Program-made: the position numbers and the translations under genes
Part shown: positions 35,916-44,974 of the stretch, in pieces
Numbering within the stretch: position 1 is the first letter of the stretch
Layout of the letters: every line of letters begins with the position of its first letter
Notes under the pieces: generated by a model
What the model saw: the letters and a program-made list of their open reading frames with translations, nothing else
What the model was told of the DNA's origin: nothing
Database searches by the model: none
Assembly: GCF_017888565.1 (NCBI RefSeq)
Contig: NZ_JAGHFX010000025.1
Span: 1 to 64,000 of the forward strand
Length of the DNA stretch: 64,000 nt
Direction: 5' to 3'
Source: Clostridium sp.
Lineage (GTDB): Bacteria; Bacillota; Clostridia; Clostridiales; Clostridiaceae

Positions 35916-36986
35916 ATGAAAGAAAGAAGAGATAAGTTTAGAAAGATTCTAATTGATAATGATATAGATGCTATATTAATTAAAAGTAAGTCAAATAAAA
36001 GATATATTGGTGCTTTACCTGGAAGTGGAGTAAAAGTATTAATAACTAAAGATGACGATTATCAAATTATGGATGGAAGGTATATAAATGAAGCAAGTGA
36101 AGTAACCTCAGGATTTACAAATATAGTGCATGAACAGGGTAAGAATTATATTAAAGTAGTAAAAGAAATTTTAGGAAGTAGAAATAGAGTTGGAGTAGAG
36201 CCTAATCAAATTTTATTGAAAGAGTATTTAAATTTAAAGGATTTTGATCTAGAAATTAATTTATTAGATGATGAATTAGAATGGATAAGAAGATGTAAAG
36301 ATATTTATGAAATTAAATCAATAAAAAAAGCCTGTGAGATTACAGATAAAGTGTTTAAAGAGATTTTAGATAATATATGTATAGGGATGAAAGAATATGA
36401 ATTATCAGCACTTATTCAATATTTATCAATAAGCAACGGAGCGAGTGGGATGGCTTTTGATACAATTGTTGTAAGTGGTAAAAGAGGATCTATGCCGCAT
36501 GGAAGACCAACAGATAAAGAATTCGCTGCACATGAATTTATTACAATAGATTTTGGAATTATATATGAAGGTTATCAGTCAGATATGACGAGAACCATAT
36601 GCATAGATGAGCCAGATCCTAAGTTAAAGAAAATATATGACATAGTTTTAGAAGCACAAATGGCAGGAGTGAATTATATAAAAGCAGGAGTTGCATGCAA
36701 AGATGTAGATAAGCATGTAAGGGATATAATAAGTGGTTACGGTTTTGGAGAATATTTTACCCATGGATTAGGACATGGAATTGGAATAGGGGATGGAGAG
36801 TTACCTATATTAAATAGTAAAAGTAATACTATTTTGGAGGAAGGTATGGTAATGTCTTGTGAACCAGGAATTTATATACCTAATACATGTGGAGTAAGAA
36901 TAGAGGATGATGTATTAATTGAAAATGGGGTAGGAGTTGTACTAAATAATACAAGTAAAGATTTAATAATCCTGGAGGGAAAATAA
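35916..36986 (+). CDS. M24 family Xaa-Pro peptidase
   Basis: 356 residues: N-terminal creatinase-like domain (1-120) and a pita-bread C-terminal domain with ligands in IDFGIIYEGYQSDMTR, THGLGHGIG, SCEPGIYIP and RIEDDVLI. It cleaves Xaa-Pro bonds in the cytosol (PepQ/PepP/YpdF-like). GGGAG precedes the start, and the next gene starts directly after its stop. Paired with an M42 peptidase and a PTS as in the E. coli fry/ypd locus. Confidence 0.88.
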   Translation: MKERRDKFRKILIDNDIDAILIKSKSNKRYIGALPGSGVKVLITKDDDYQIMDGRYINEASEVTSGFTNIVHEQGKNYIKVVKEILGSRNRVGVEPNQILLKEYLNLKDFDLEINLLDDELEWIRRCKDIYEIKSIKKACEITDKVFKEILDNICIGMKEYELSALIQYLSISNGASGMAFDTIVVSGKRGSMPHGRPTDKEFAAHEFITIDFGIIYEGYQSDMTRTICIDEPDPKLKKIYDIVLEAQMAGVNYIKAGVACKDVDKHVRDIISGYGFGEYFTHGLGHGIGIGDGELPILNSKSNTILEEGMVMSCEPGIYIPNTCGVRIEDDVLIENGVGVVLNNTSKDLIILEGK

Positions 36987-38171
36987 ATGAAATATAATTT
37001 AGATAAAAAGATTAATAGAAAGCTTAGCCACTGTCGTAAATGGGATAATAAAATTTTGAAAGAAAAGTTTGGTGTTAACGAAGATGCTATACCAATGGAT
37101 ATAGCTGAGCTAGATTTCGAATGTTCTCCTTCAATTAAAGAAGCATTGATAAAGAGAGCTAGCTTAGGTGATTATGGGTATACATATGATTATGATGAAT
37201 ATTATGACGCTATTATAAACTGGAATAAACGTAGGTTTAATGTGAATATAGAGAGAGATTGGATAAAGTTAGTGTTTGGTACTTGCTCCACATTACATTA
37301 TATAGTTCAATGCTTTTGTAATGAAGGAGATTCAGTAATGATTAATACTCCTGCTTATGATCCATTTGCTGAAGCTGTAGAGCGTGGTGGATGTAAATTA
37401 GTTTGCAATACATTAAAGTTAGTTGGTATGAGATATTATTTAGACTTTGAAAAAATGGAAGAACAGATTATAGAGAACAATGTTAAACTATATATTTTCT
37501 GTAGCCCACAAAATCCTAGTGGACGCGTGTGGTCAAAGGAAGAACTAAATAGATTAAGTGAAATATGTATTAAGCATGATGTGCTTTTAGTATGTGATGA
37601 AATACATAGGGATATAGTTTTTAATAGAGAGTCATTTACTACCCTATGGAATGCAAATGAAAATATAGATAATAATAGTATTATGTGTATATCACCTAAT
37701 AAGGGATTTAATTTAGGCGGATTAAAATCATCATATATAATTATTAAAAACCCCAATATTAGGAATAAGATGTTAAATTATCTAAAGAAAGTCTATGTTA
37801 CAAGCCCACATGTTTTTGCAATTCCAGCTGTTGTTGCAGCTTATAATGAAAGTGAAGAATGGCTTGATGAGGTAACTAAATATATAGAAGAAAACTTTAT
37901 GATACTTTACAAGTGGATTGAAAGAAATATGCCAATGGCAAAGGTCATGAAAGCAGACTCAAGTTTTTTAGCTTGGATTAATATTAAAGATATATTTAAA
38001 AATGAAGATGAATTAAAGGAATTCTTTAAAAAATCAAATATATCAATGGTTGTGGGAAGTTATTTTGTTAAAGATGGAGAAGGCTGGGTTAGATTAAATA
38101 TAGGTACTCAAAGAGAAATTTTATTAGAGGCCTTAAATAGAATGGAAAGAACTTTAAATAGTCAGAAATAA
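36987..38171 (+). CDS. PatB/MalY family C-S lyase (PLP)
   Basis: 394 residues of the fold-type I aminotransferase class I/II, closest in text to PatB/MalY: MDIAELDFECSP (residues 31-42 region), GDYGYTYD, CSPQNPSGRVW, LLVCDEIHRD and SPNKGFNLGG with the PLP lysine at K239. Such enzymes cleave the C-S bond of cystathionine or other cysteine S-conjugates. The ATG abuts the preceding TAA, implying coupling with the M24 peptidase. Last gene of the PTS-peptidase operon. Confidence 0.85.
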   Translation: MKYNLDKKINRKLSHCRKWDNKILKEKFGVNEDAIPMDIAELDFECSPSIKEALIKRASLGDYGYTYDYDEYYDAIINWNKRRFNVNIERDWIKLVFGTCSTLHYIVQCFCNEGDSVMINTPAYDPFAEAVERGGCKLVCNTLKLVGMRYYLDFEKMEEQIIENNVKLYIFCSPQNPSGRVWSKEELNRLSEICIKHDVLLVCDEIHRDIVFNRESFTTLWNANENIDNNSIMCISPNKGFNLGGLKSSYIIIKNPNIRNKMLNYLKKVYVTSPHVFAIPAVVAAYNESEEWLDEVTKYIEENFMILYKWIERNMPMAKVMKADSSFLAWINIKDIFKNEDELKEFFKKSNISMVVGSYFVKDGEGWVRLNIGTQREILLEALNRMERTLNSQK

Positions 38172-38189
38172 TTTAATGAAACAAAAGTG

Positions 38190-38238
38190 AAAATAATAAA
38201 TGAAAAATTCATTTAAATTTTTCATTTATTATTTTTAT
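38190..38238 (+). terminator. Terminator of the PTS-peptidase operon
   Basis: A long stem of AAAATAATAAATGAAAAAT against ATTTTTCATTTATTATTTTT, ending in a T-run. Convergent gene ends lie on both sides. Confidence 0.8.
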
Positions 38239-38246
38239 ATAAATTA

Positions 38247-39305
38247 CTAGTTCTTTCCCATTAATTCATCTATAAGTTCTTTTACAGAAATTATTTTATT
38301 TATTCGATGAGCATTTGCACCACAGAAAACTAATCCATTTTCGACATCGCCTTTTACAGCGTTGATCAAAGCTGAGCTTATACAATATGGTGTTGTTGCT
38401 GGAGTGCAAGGAATCAAGCAATTATAACATTTAGTTATTTTGATTTTTTGATTTTTTAATGTTTCTGTTAATTTATTTTTTATAGCTCTTCCTGGCATTC
38501 CTACAGGACTTATAGTTAATTCAATATTTTCTTTTTTACAATTAACATAAGCATTTTTAAAATTAATATGTGCATCACATTCATGAGTTGCTACAAATCT
38601 TGTTGCAACTTGTACGCCATTGGCTCCAAGATTTAAGTATTTAACCATATCATCATGAGTAAATACTCCACCAGCAACTACAACAGGGATTTCTTTATTA
38701 AATTCATTTTCAAAGTTTTTAACTTCTTTAATTATGTTTATAACATTATTATCAAAATTTTTAATTTCATCATCTAGGTTATTAGCTTTAAATCCAAGAT
38801 GACCGCCTGCCATTGGACCTTCAACAATTACTGCATCAGCAGTTCTATTAAAATGTTTTTTCCAATAGCCTAGTATTACTTTTACAGCTTTTGAAGATGA
38901 AACTATAGGAGCTATCTTTATTGAGCTTTCTTTTGTAATTTCAGGCAAGTTCAATGGAAGTCCAGCACCAGATATAATTAAATCAGCACCAGCTTCAATT
39001 GCTGCCTTTACATGTTCAACATAATTGTTCATTGCGACCATTACATTAACACCTATTAGTCCATTTGAACTTATTTCTTTAGCTTTTTTTATATGATTAG
39101 CTAACCCTCTTAGATTAGCTTTTAATGTATTAGCCTCAAAATCTTCTTCCATATAACCTGCATGAGCAGCAGAAATAACACCAATAGCACCATTCTTTGC
39201 AACATTACCTGCAAGATTTGATAGAGATACTCCAACACCCATTCCCCCTTGAATTATAGGGACTTTAGCTATTAAATCACCAATTTTTAATGGTTTAATA
39301 TTCAT
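38247..39305 (-). CDS. Nitronate monooxygenase / FabK-like flavoprotein
   Basis: 352 residues, a TIM-barrel FMN enzyme: PIIQGGMGVGVS (16-27), SGAGLP, VEGPMAGGHLG near 165 and VVAGGVFTHDD near 215 with GVQVATRF. Family members oxidise nitroalkanes or reduce enoyl-ACP. A C-terminal Cys-containing segment (Y-N-C-L-I-P-C) is present, which FabK lacks. It is divergent from the fab operon, and its upstream region holds a perfect FabT-like box, so it is probably a lipid-related enzyme of the same regulon. Confidence 0.8.
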   Translation of the reverse strand: MNIKPLKIGDLIAKVPIIQGGMGVGVSLSNLAGNVAKNGAIGVISAAHAGYMEEDFEANTLKANLRGLANHIKKAKEISSNGLIGVNVMVAMNNYVEHVKAAIEAGADLIISGAGLPLNLPEITKESSIKIAPIVSSSKAVKVILGYWKKHFNRTADAVIVEGPMAGGHLGFKANNLDDEIKNFDNNVINIIKEVKNFENEFNKEIPVVVAGGVFTHDDMVKYLNLGANGVQVATRFVATHECDAHINFKNAYVNCKKENIELTISPVGMPGRAIKNKLTETLKNQKIKITKCYNCLIPCTPATTPYCISSALINAVKGDVENGLVFCGANAHRINKIISVKELIDELMGKN

Positions 39306-39337
39306 AATTTTACTCCTTTAAATTTTAAGAATAATAC

Positions 39338-39350
39338 TTTGATAATCAAA
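39338..39350. promoter_or_regulatory. FabT-like operator 1
   Basis: The perfect palindrome TTTGATAATCAAA matches the MarR-type FabT box of Firmicutes lipid genes. It lies 33 bases before the minus-strand gene start and should control it. Confidence 0.7.
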
Positions 39351-39571
39351 ATATTATTAATAGTATAGTTCAGAATTTTGGAAAAAACAATAGATAGTTT
39401 AAATAATAATTTATGTTAATAGATACTGATTATATTTTGGAAAATAAAATAAGAAAATGTGAAAATCATGAAATGAAGAAATTTATTATGCTGTGATATG
39501 GAAAATATAAAATTAAATATAAGAAAATCTTATTATATTTTAAATTTATAATTAAAAAAATATTACGATTG

Positions 39572-39600
39572 TTGACAAATTAAAAAAATGGTATTATCAT
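39572..39600 (+). promoter_or_regulatory. fab operon promoter
   Basis: TTGACA (39572-39577) and TATCAT (39595-39600) with a 17-bp spacer. The predicted start lies just before FabT-like operator 2. Confidence 0.75.
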
Positions 39601-39611
39601 GATGATATTAC

Positions 39612-39624
39612 TTTGATAGTCAAA
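39612..39624. promoter_or_regulatory. FabT-like operator 2
   Basis: TTTGATAGTCAAA differs from the perfect box at one central base. Its place next to the transcription start fits repression of the fab operon. Confidence 0.7.
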
Positions 39625-39782
39625 ATATTTGAGGATAGGAATTTTGTCGATATTTCTGTATTTTTATTTAAATAATAGTTTCTATTTATAAAATGGATAT
39701 GATATTGAAGTAATTTATTGAATATGTAGAAGTTAAAGTTATATCTACTAAATTTCAATAGTAACTTAATATAAAATTATAT

Positions 39783-39795
39783 TTTGATAATAAAA
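39783..39795. promoter_or_regulatory. FabT-like operator 3 (weak)
   Basis: TTTGATAATAAAA has one good half-site; the other is degraded. It lies in the leader 60 bases before fabH. Confidence 0.4.
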
Positions 39796-39854
39796 ATATT
39801 TGATGTTTGAGTTAAATATAACTTGAAAGTTGAATTTTTAGAAAGAGGCGTTAA

Positions 39855-40832
39855 ATGAAAGGAGTAAAGGTAGTTGGATTTGGTCATTACTGCCCAGAGA
39901 ATATAGTAAGCAACAAGGATTTGGAAAACATAGTTGAAACTACAGATGAGTGGATAGTAAAAAGAACTGGAATAAAAGAAAGAAGAATATCTAGTGGAGA
40001 AGGCACAGTTGAACTAGCATATAAAGCAGCGTTATCCGCTTTGAAAAATAGTAATTGTGATAAAGATGATATAGATTTAATTGTTATAGCTACAACTTCT
40101 CCAGATAGAATTATGCCATCTACAGCTTGCAATGTTCAAGGACTATTAGGATGTAATAATGCAGCAGCATTTGATATATCAGCAGCATGTTCAGGATTTG
40201 TATATTCGTTAATAGTTGCTTCTAGTTTAATTAGAGGTACTGATAAAAAAAGGGCATTAGTAATTGGATCAGAAGTTTTATCTAGAATAATAGATTGGAG
40301 CGATAGAAGTACTTGTGTATTATTTGGAGATGGAGCTGGAGCAGCAGTGATTGAAATATCAAATGATGAAGAAGGAATTATAAGTACATGTTTTTCATCT
40401 GATGGAAGCCTTGGGGAAAAGAGTTTAGTTGCAGGTGAATTAGAGTTAAATACACCTTTTGCAAAAGATAAAAAGTTAGAAAAAAGATATATAGAAATGA
40501 AAGGTGCTGAGGTTTATAAATTTGCAGTATCAATAATACCTCAAATAGTTAATGAATTGTTAGAAAAATCAAATGAGGATATAAAAAATATAAAATATAT
40601 AGTTCCTCATCAAGCTAATTCAAGAATAATTGATGATGCTGCAAGAAGATTAAAAGTAGATAAGGATAAGTTTTATATTAATCTAGATAAGTATGGAAAT
40701 ACTTCGTCAGCGAGTATTCCAGTGGCTTTAAGTGAAATGTTTGAAAAAGGTCTTATAAAAAGAGGAGATAAAATAATTTTAGCTGCCTTTGGTGGAGGAT
40801 TAACCTGGGCAGGAACATTAATTAAATTTTAG
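39855..40832 (+). CDS. fabH: Beta-ketoacyl-ACP synthase III
   Basis: 325 residues; catalytic triad C112 (DISAACSGF), His in VPHQAN and Asn in YGNTSSAS. It condenses acetyl-CoA, or a branched starter, with malonyl-ACP to begin fatty acid synthesis. First gene of an eleven-gene fab/acc operon with short gaps. The start is ATG with AGAGGCG upstream. Confidence 0.97.
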   Translation: MKGVKVVGFGHYCPENIVSNKDLENIVETTDEWIVKRTGIKERRISSGEGTVELAYKAALSALKNSNCDKDDIDLIVIATTSPDRIMPSTACNVQGLLGCNNAAAFDISAACSGFVYSLIVASSLIRGTDKKRALVIGSEVLSRIIDWSDRSTCVLFGDGAGAAVIEISNDEEGIISTCFSSDGSLGEKSLVAGELELNTPFAKDKKLEKRYIEMKGAEVYKFAVSIIPQIVNELLEKSNEDIKNIKYIVPHQANSRIIDDAARRLKVDKDKFYINLDKYGNTSSASIPVALSEMFEKGLIKRGDKIILAAFGGGLTWAGTLIKF

Positions 40833-40844
40833 GAGGATTTTAAA

Positions 40845-41072
40845 ATGGTATTTGAAAAGATTAAGGACATAGTAGTCGAACAATTAGGTGTTAATGAAGA
40901 TGAGGTAAAATTAGAAACTAACTTCATTGAAGATTTAGGTGCAGATTCACTTGATTTATTTCAAGTTGTAATGGATCTTGAAGATGCATTTAACGTAAAA
41001 GTTGATAATGTTGAAAATATTAAAACTGTGGGAGATGCAGTGAAGTATATAGAAAGTGTTATAGAAAAATAG
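40845..41072 (+). CDS. acpP: Acyl carrier protein
   Basis: 75 residues; the phosphopantetheine site is S35 in LGADSLDL. It carries acyl chains between all fab enzymes. It begins 12 bases after fabH behind AGGAGG. Confidence 0.97.
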   Translation: MVFEKIKDIVVEQLGVNEDEVKLETNFIEDLGADSLDLFQVVMDLEDAFNVKVDNVENIKTVGDAVKYIESVIEK

Positions 41073-41087
41073 AGTGGAGGAAATCTC

Positions 41088-42014
41088 ATGAACAATAATA
41101 TTTGCAAATTGTTAAATATTAAATACCCTATTTTTCAAGGGGGGATGGCATGGGTTTCAGATAGTTCTTTAGCAGCTGCAGTTTCTAATGCAGGTGGACT
41201 TGGAATAATAGCAGGAGCAAATGCTCCTGCAAGTTTTATAAGAGAAGAAATTAGAAAGACAAAAGAACTAACTGATAAACCTTTTGGTATTAATATAATG
41301 TTACTTTCTGAAAATGCAGATGAGATAGCACAAATTGTAATTGAAGAAGGGGTAAAAGTTGTTACAACTGGAGCTGGAAATCCAGGAAAGTATATTGCAA
41401 GATGGAAGGAAGCTGGAGTTAAAGTTATTCCTGTTGTTGCATCAGTTGCATTAGCAAAGAGAATGGAAAGAGCTGGAGCAGATGCTGTTATAGCAGAAGG
41501 GTGTGAAGCAGGGGGACATATTGGTAAGTTAACTACTATGGTTTTACTTCCGCAAGTTGTAGATGCAGTAAATATTCCAGTTATAGCAGCAGGTGGAATA
41601 GGAGATGGAAGAGGCATAGGAGCAGCTTTAATTTTAGGAGCAAGTGGAGTTCAAGTTGGAACAAGATTTTTAGTTGCAAATGAATGTAGTATTCATGAAA
41701 ACTATAAGGATGCTGTAGTAAAAGCAAAAGACATAGATACTGTTGTAACTGGTAGAGTTACGGGTCACCCAGTTCAAGTTATAAAAAATAAACTTGCAAG
41801 AGAGTATTTAAATCTTGAAGGAAAGAATGCTTCAATAGAAGAGTTAGAGGAATTAGGTAGAGGAGCACTGAGAAAAGCTGTAAAAGATGGAGATATAGAA
41901 AATGGATCTCTTATGGCAGGTCAAATTTCAGGGATGATCACAAAAAAGCAAAGTGCTAAGGAAATTATAGAAGAAATGTTTAATGAATATGAAAATATAA
42001 GAAAGAGCCTTTAA
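41088..42014 (+). CDS. fabK: Enoyl-ACP reductase II
   Basis: 308 residues, an FMN-binding TIM barrel with PIFQGGMAWVSD, IAEGCEAGGHIG and GVQVGTRFL. It performs the last reduction step of chain elongation, replacing FabI. Within a fab operon the FabK call is firm. Confidence 0.95.
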   Translation: MNNNICKLLNIKYPIFQGGMAWVSDSSLAAAVSNAGGLGIIAGANAPASFIREEIRKTKELTDKPFGINIMLLSENADEIAQIVIEEGVKVVTTGAGNPGKYIARWKEAGVKVIPVVASVALAKRMERAGADAVIAEGCEAGGHIGKLTTMVLLPQVVDAVNIPVIAAGGIGDGRGIGAALILGASGVQVGTRFLVANECSIHENYKDAVVKAKDIDTVVTGRVTGHPVQVIKNKLAREYLNLEGKNASIEELEELGRGALRKAVKDGDIENGSLMAGQISGMITKKQSAKEIIEEMFNEYENIRKSL

Positions 42015-42026
42015 AGAGGAGGAAGT

Positions 42027-42980
42027 ATGAAAACAGCTTTTGTTTTTGCAGGTCAAGGATCTCAATATATAGGAATGGGAAAAGATTTATATGAACATAT
42101 TCCAAGATGTAAAGAGATTTTTGATAAAGCAAATGATATATTGAGTTTTGATATAAAAGAACTAATATTTAATGGAAATAAAGAAGACTTAGATATTACA
42201 GAAAATACGCAACCAGCTATTTTGATAACTTCAATTGCAGCAAAAGAAGCACTTGAAGAAAGAGGTATTAAAGCGGATGTTGTTGCAGGACTAAGTCTTG
42301 GGGAGTATTCAGCTTTAGTATGTGCAAATGCTTTAAGTTTTGAAGAAGCAGTTGCTTTAGTGAAAAAAAGAGGAATATATATGCAAGAAGCAGTTCCTAT
42401 TGGAGTTGGATCTATGGCTGCTATAATAGGATTACCTATAGAAAAAATAAAGATAGCTATAGAAAATTCTAGAGATAAGGGAATAGTAGAAATTGCTAAT
42501 TATAACACTAATAATCAAATTGTAATTGGTGGAGAAAAAGAAGCAGTAGAAAAAGCTAAAGAACTATGTTTAGAATATGGAGCTAAAAGAGCTATTGAAT
42601 TAAAAGTATCTGGACCTTTTCATACATCCTTGTTAGAAAAAGCATCAATAAAGCTTAAAGAGGAACTTAAAAACATAGAATTTAATAATCCTAGCACAAA
42701 AATTATATCTAATGTTACAGCTGAATTTATAGATAATAAATCTGATATAGAAGAATTACTTTGTAGTCAAATAAAATCATCTGTTAAATGGAGTAAAAGC
42801 ATAGAAAAAATGCTTTATATGGGTGTTGATACATTTATTGAATTTGGACCAGGTAGAGTATTAAGTAGCTTTATCAAGGAAATAAGTAGAGAAAAAGGCT
42901 TAAAAGTAAATATTTATAATGTTGAAGATATGAAATCTTTAAATAAAACATTAGAAGGGATAGGAATTTTAAATGGTTAA
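42027..42980 (+). CDS. fabD: Malonyl-CoA:ACP transacylase
   Basis: 317 residues; FAGQGSQYIGMG opens the fold, the nucleophile is S90 in GLSLGEYSA, and the catalytic His lies in SGPFHTSLL. It loads malonate onto ACP. Its end overlaps fabG by 8 bases. Confidence 0.96.
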   Translation: MKTAFVFAGQGSQYIGMGKDLYEHIPRCKEIFDKANDILSFDIKELIFNGNKEDLDITENTQPAILITSIAAKEALEERGIKADVVAGLSLGEYSALVCANALSFEEAVALVKKRGIYMQEAVPIGVGSMAAIIGLPIEKIKIAIENSRDKGIVEIANYNTNNQIVIGGEKEAVEKAKELCLEYGAKRAIELKVSGPFHTSLLEKASIKLKEELKNIEFNNPSTKIISNVTAEFIDNKSDIEELLCSQIKSSVKWSKSIEKMLYMGVDTFIEFGPGRVLSSFIKEISREKGLKVNIYNVEDMKSLNKTLEGIGILNG

Positions 42981-43716
42981 GGATAAAAATGCAATAGTTA
43001 CAGGTGGAACTAGAGGTATAGGTAGAGAAATAGCAAGGACATTAGCGCAAAATGGAGCTAATATTGCTATAAACTATAGAAAATATAATGAAGAAGTAGA
43101 AAATTTAATAGAAGAATTAAAGAGCTTTGGTGTTAAAGTGGTAGCATGTAAATGCGATGTAAGTATTGAAGAAGAAGTGGTTAACTTTATAAAAGAAGTA
43201 AAAGATAAATTTGAAAGTATAGATATCTTAGTTAACAATGCAGGAATAACTAAAGATGGATTAATTATAAGAATGAGTGAAAAAGATTTTGATGATGTTA
43301 TAGATGTAAATTTGAAAGGAACTTTCAATACAACTAAGGCGGTATCGTCTATTATGGTTAAACAAAGATACGGAAAGATAATAAATATATCTTCTGTTGT
43401 TGGAGTAGCTGGGAATGCAGGACAATGCAATTATGCTGCATCTAAAGCTGGTGTAATAGGATTTTCAAAATCAGTAGCAAAGGAGCTTGCAGCTAGAAAT
43501 ATAAATGTTAATATTATTGCTCCAGGATATATAAATACAGATATGACAAGTGTTTTACCAGATAGAGTAAAAGAAGAAGTAATAAAGACAATTCCTATGA
43601 AAAAAATAGGAGAGCCTAAAGAAATAGCTAATTTAGTTTTATTCTTATCATCTAATTTGTCAGATTATATTACTGGCCAAGTAATAAATGTAGATGGTGG
43701 AATGGTTATGCTTTAA
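42973..43716 (+). CDS. fabG: 3-oxoacyl-ACP reductase
   Basis: 247 residues of the short-chain dehydrogenase type: GGTRGIGRE near 11, NNAG, catalytic S141, Y154 and K158. It reduces beta-keto groups with NADPH. The start overlaps fabD, implying coupling. Confidence 0.96.
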   Translation: MVKDKNAIVTGGTRGIGREIARTLAQNGANIAINYRKYNEEVENLIEELKSFGVKVVACKCDVSIEEEVVNFIKEVKDKFESIDILVNNAGITKDGLIIRMSEKDFDDVIDVNLKGTFNTTKAVSSIMVKQRYGKIINISSVVGVAGNAGQCNYAASKAGVIGFSKSVAKELAARNINVNIIAPGYINTDMTSVLPDRVKEEVIKTIPMKKIGEPKEIANLVLFLSSNLSDYITGQVINVDGGMVML

Positions 43717-43730
43717 AAGGAGAGTATTTT

Positions 43731-44966
43731 ATGAAGAGAAGAGTAGTAGTTACAGGATTAGGAGCTATAACACCAATTGGGAATTCAATAGATAGTTTTT
43801 GGAATGCTGTTAAAGAAGGAAAAAATGGGATAGATAAAATAACATTTTTTGATACAACAGATTTTAAAGTTAAGGTAGCAGCAGAAGTAAAAGACTTTAA
43901 AGCAGAGAACTATTTAGGAAAGAAAGATGCTAAAAGATTAGATCGATATACACAATTAGCATTAGTTGCAGCAAAAGAGTGTATGAAAGATAGTAACATA
44001 GATTTAGATAAAGTAGATAGAGAAAGATTTGGAGTAATATTTGGTTCAGGTATTGGTGGACTTATTACTATAGAAAATCAAATAAGAACTTTAGTAGAAA
44101 AGGGACCAAATAGAGTTTCACCATTAACAATTCCAACATCAATATCTAATATTGCAGCTGGAAGTATAGCAATAGAGTTTGGACTTTTAGGATCATGTTT
44201 AAGTGTTACTACAGCATGTGCAACTTCAACTCATTGCATTGGTGAAGCTTATAGAAGTATAAAAGATGGATATTTAGATAGAGCAATAGTTGGTGGTGCA
44301 GAGGCATCAATTAATGAGTTTGGTATTGCAGGATTTCAAGCTTTGACTGCGCTTAGTAAAAGTGAGGATCCAAACAGAGCTTCTATACCATTCGATAAAG
44401 ATAGAAATGGTTTTGTAATGGGAGAAGGAGCAGGAGCATTAATTTTAGAGGAATTAGAAAGTGCTCTTAAAAGAGGAGCAAAGATTTATGGAGAAGTTGT
44501 AGGATATGGAACAACTTGTGATGCTTATCACATAACTTCACCAACTCTTGATGGAGATGGTGCTTATAGATCAATGAGAGATGCAATGAATGATGCTAAT
44601 ATATTACCAAATGAAATTGGATATATAAATGCTCATGGTACATCCACAGAGATAAATGATAAGGTAGAAACTTTAGCAATAAAGAAAGCCTTTAAAGATT
44701 TAGCAAAAGATGTTTATGTAAGTTCAACCAAATCTATGACAGGACATTTACTTGGAGCTGCTGGAGCTGTAGAAGCAATAATATCAATAAAAGCTTTAGA
44801 AGATGGCTTTATACCAGCAAATATTAATTATTTAAATTCAGATGAAGAATGTGATTTAAATTTAGTTGCTAATGTTGGTAAAAATGAAGAAATAGATTAT
44901 GCATTATCAAATTCATTGGGGTTTGGTGGCCATAATGGAACAGTTATATTTAAAAAGTGGAGGTGA
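43731..44966 (+). CDS. fabF: Beta-ketoacyl-ACP synthase II
   Basis: 411 residues; catalytic C163 in TTACATSTH, with the two His in AHGTST and KSMTGHLLGAAG. It elongates acyl-ACP chains. AAGGAG precedes it by good spacing. Confidence 0.97.
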   Translation: MKRRVVVTGLGAITPIGNSIDSFWNAVKEGKNGIDKITFFDTTDFKVKVAAEVKDFKAENYLGKKDAKRLDRYTQLALVAAKECMKDSNIDLDKVDRERFGVIFGSGIGGLITIENQIRTLVEKGPNRVSPLTIPTSISNIAAGSIAIEFGLLGSCLSVTTACATSTHCIGEAYRSIKDGYLDRAIVGGAEASINEFGIAGFQALTALSKSEDPNRASIPFDKDRNGFVMGEGAGALILEELESALKRGAKIYGEVVGYGTTCDAYHITSPTLDGDGAYRSMRDAMNDANILPNEIGYINAHGTSTEINDKVETLAIKKAFKDLAKDVYVSSTKSMTGHLLGAAGAVEAIISIKALEDGFIPANINYLNSDEECDLNLVANVGKNEEIDYALSNSLGFGGHNGTVIFKKWR

Positions 44967-44974
44967 AGATAGAA

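Larger units (their letters stand above)
39306..39854. other. Divergent regulatory region of the fatty acid locus
   Basis: 549 bases between the nitronate monooxygenase-like gene and fabH. It holds three FabT-like boxes and one strong promoter toward fabH, listed separately, with an AT-rich leader of about 250 bases before fabH. No regulator gene is encoded here. Confidence 0.7.

Noticed and set aside
41135-41617. 160-codon minus-strand frame inside fabK
   Set aside because: Antisense shadow; Ala/Pro/Ser-rich reverse text of Gly/Ala-rich coding sequence.
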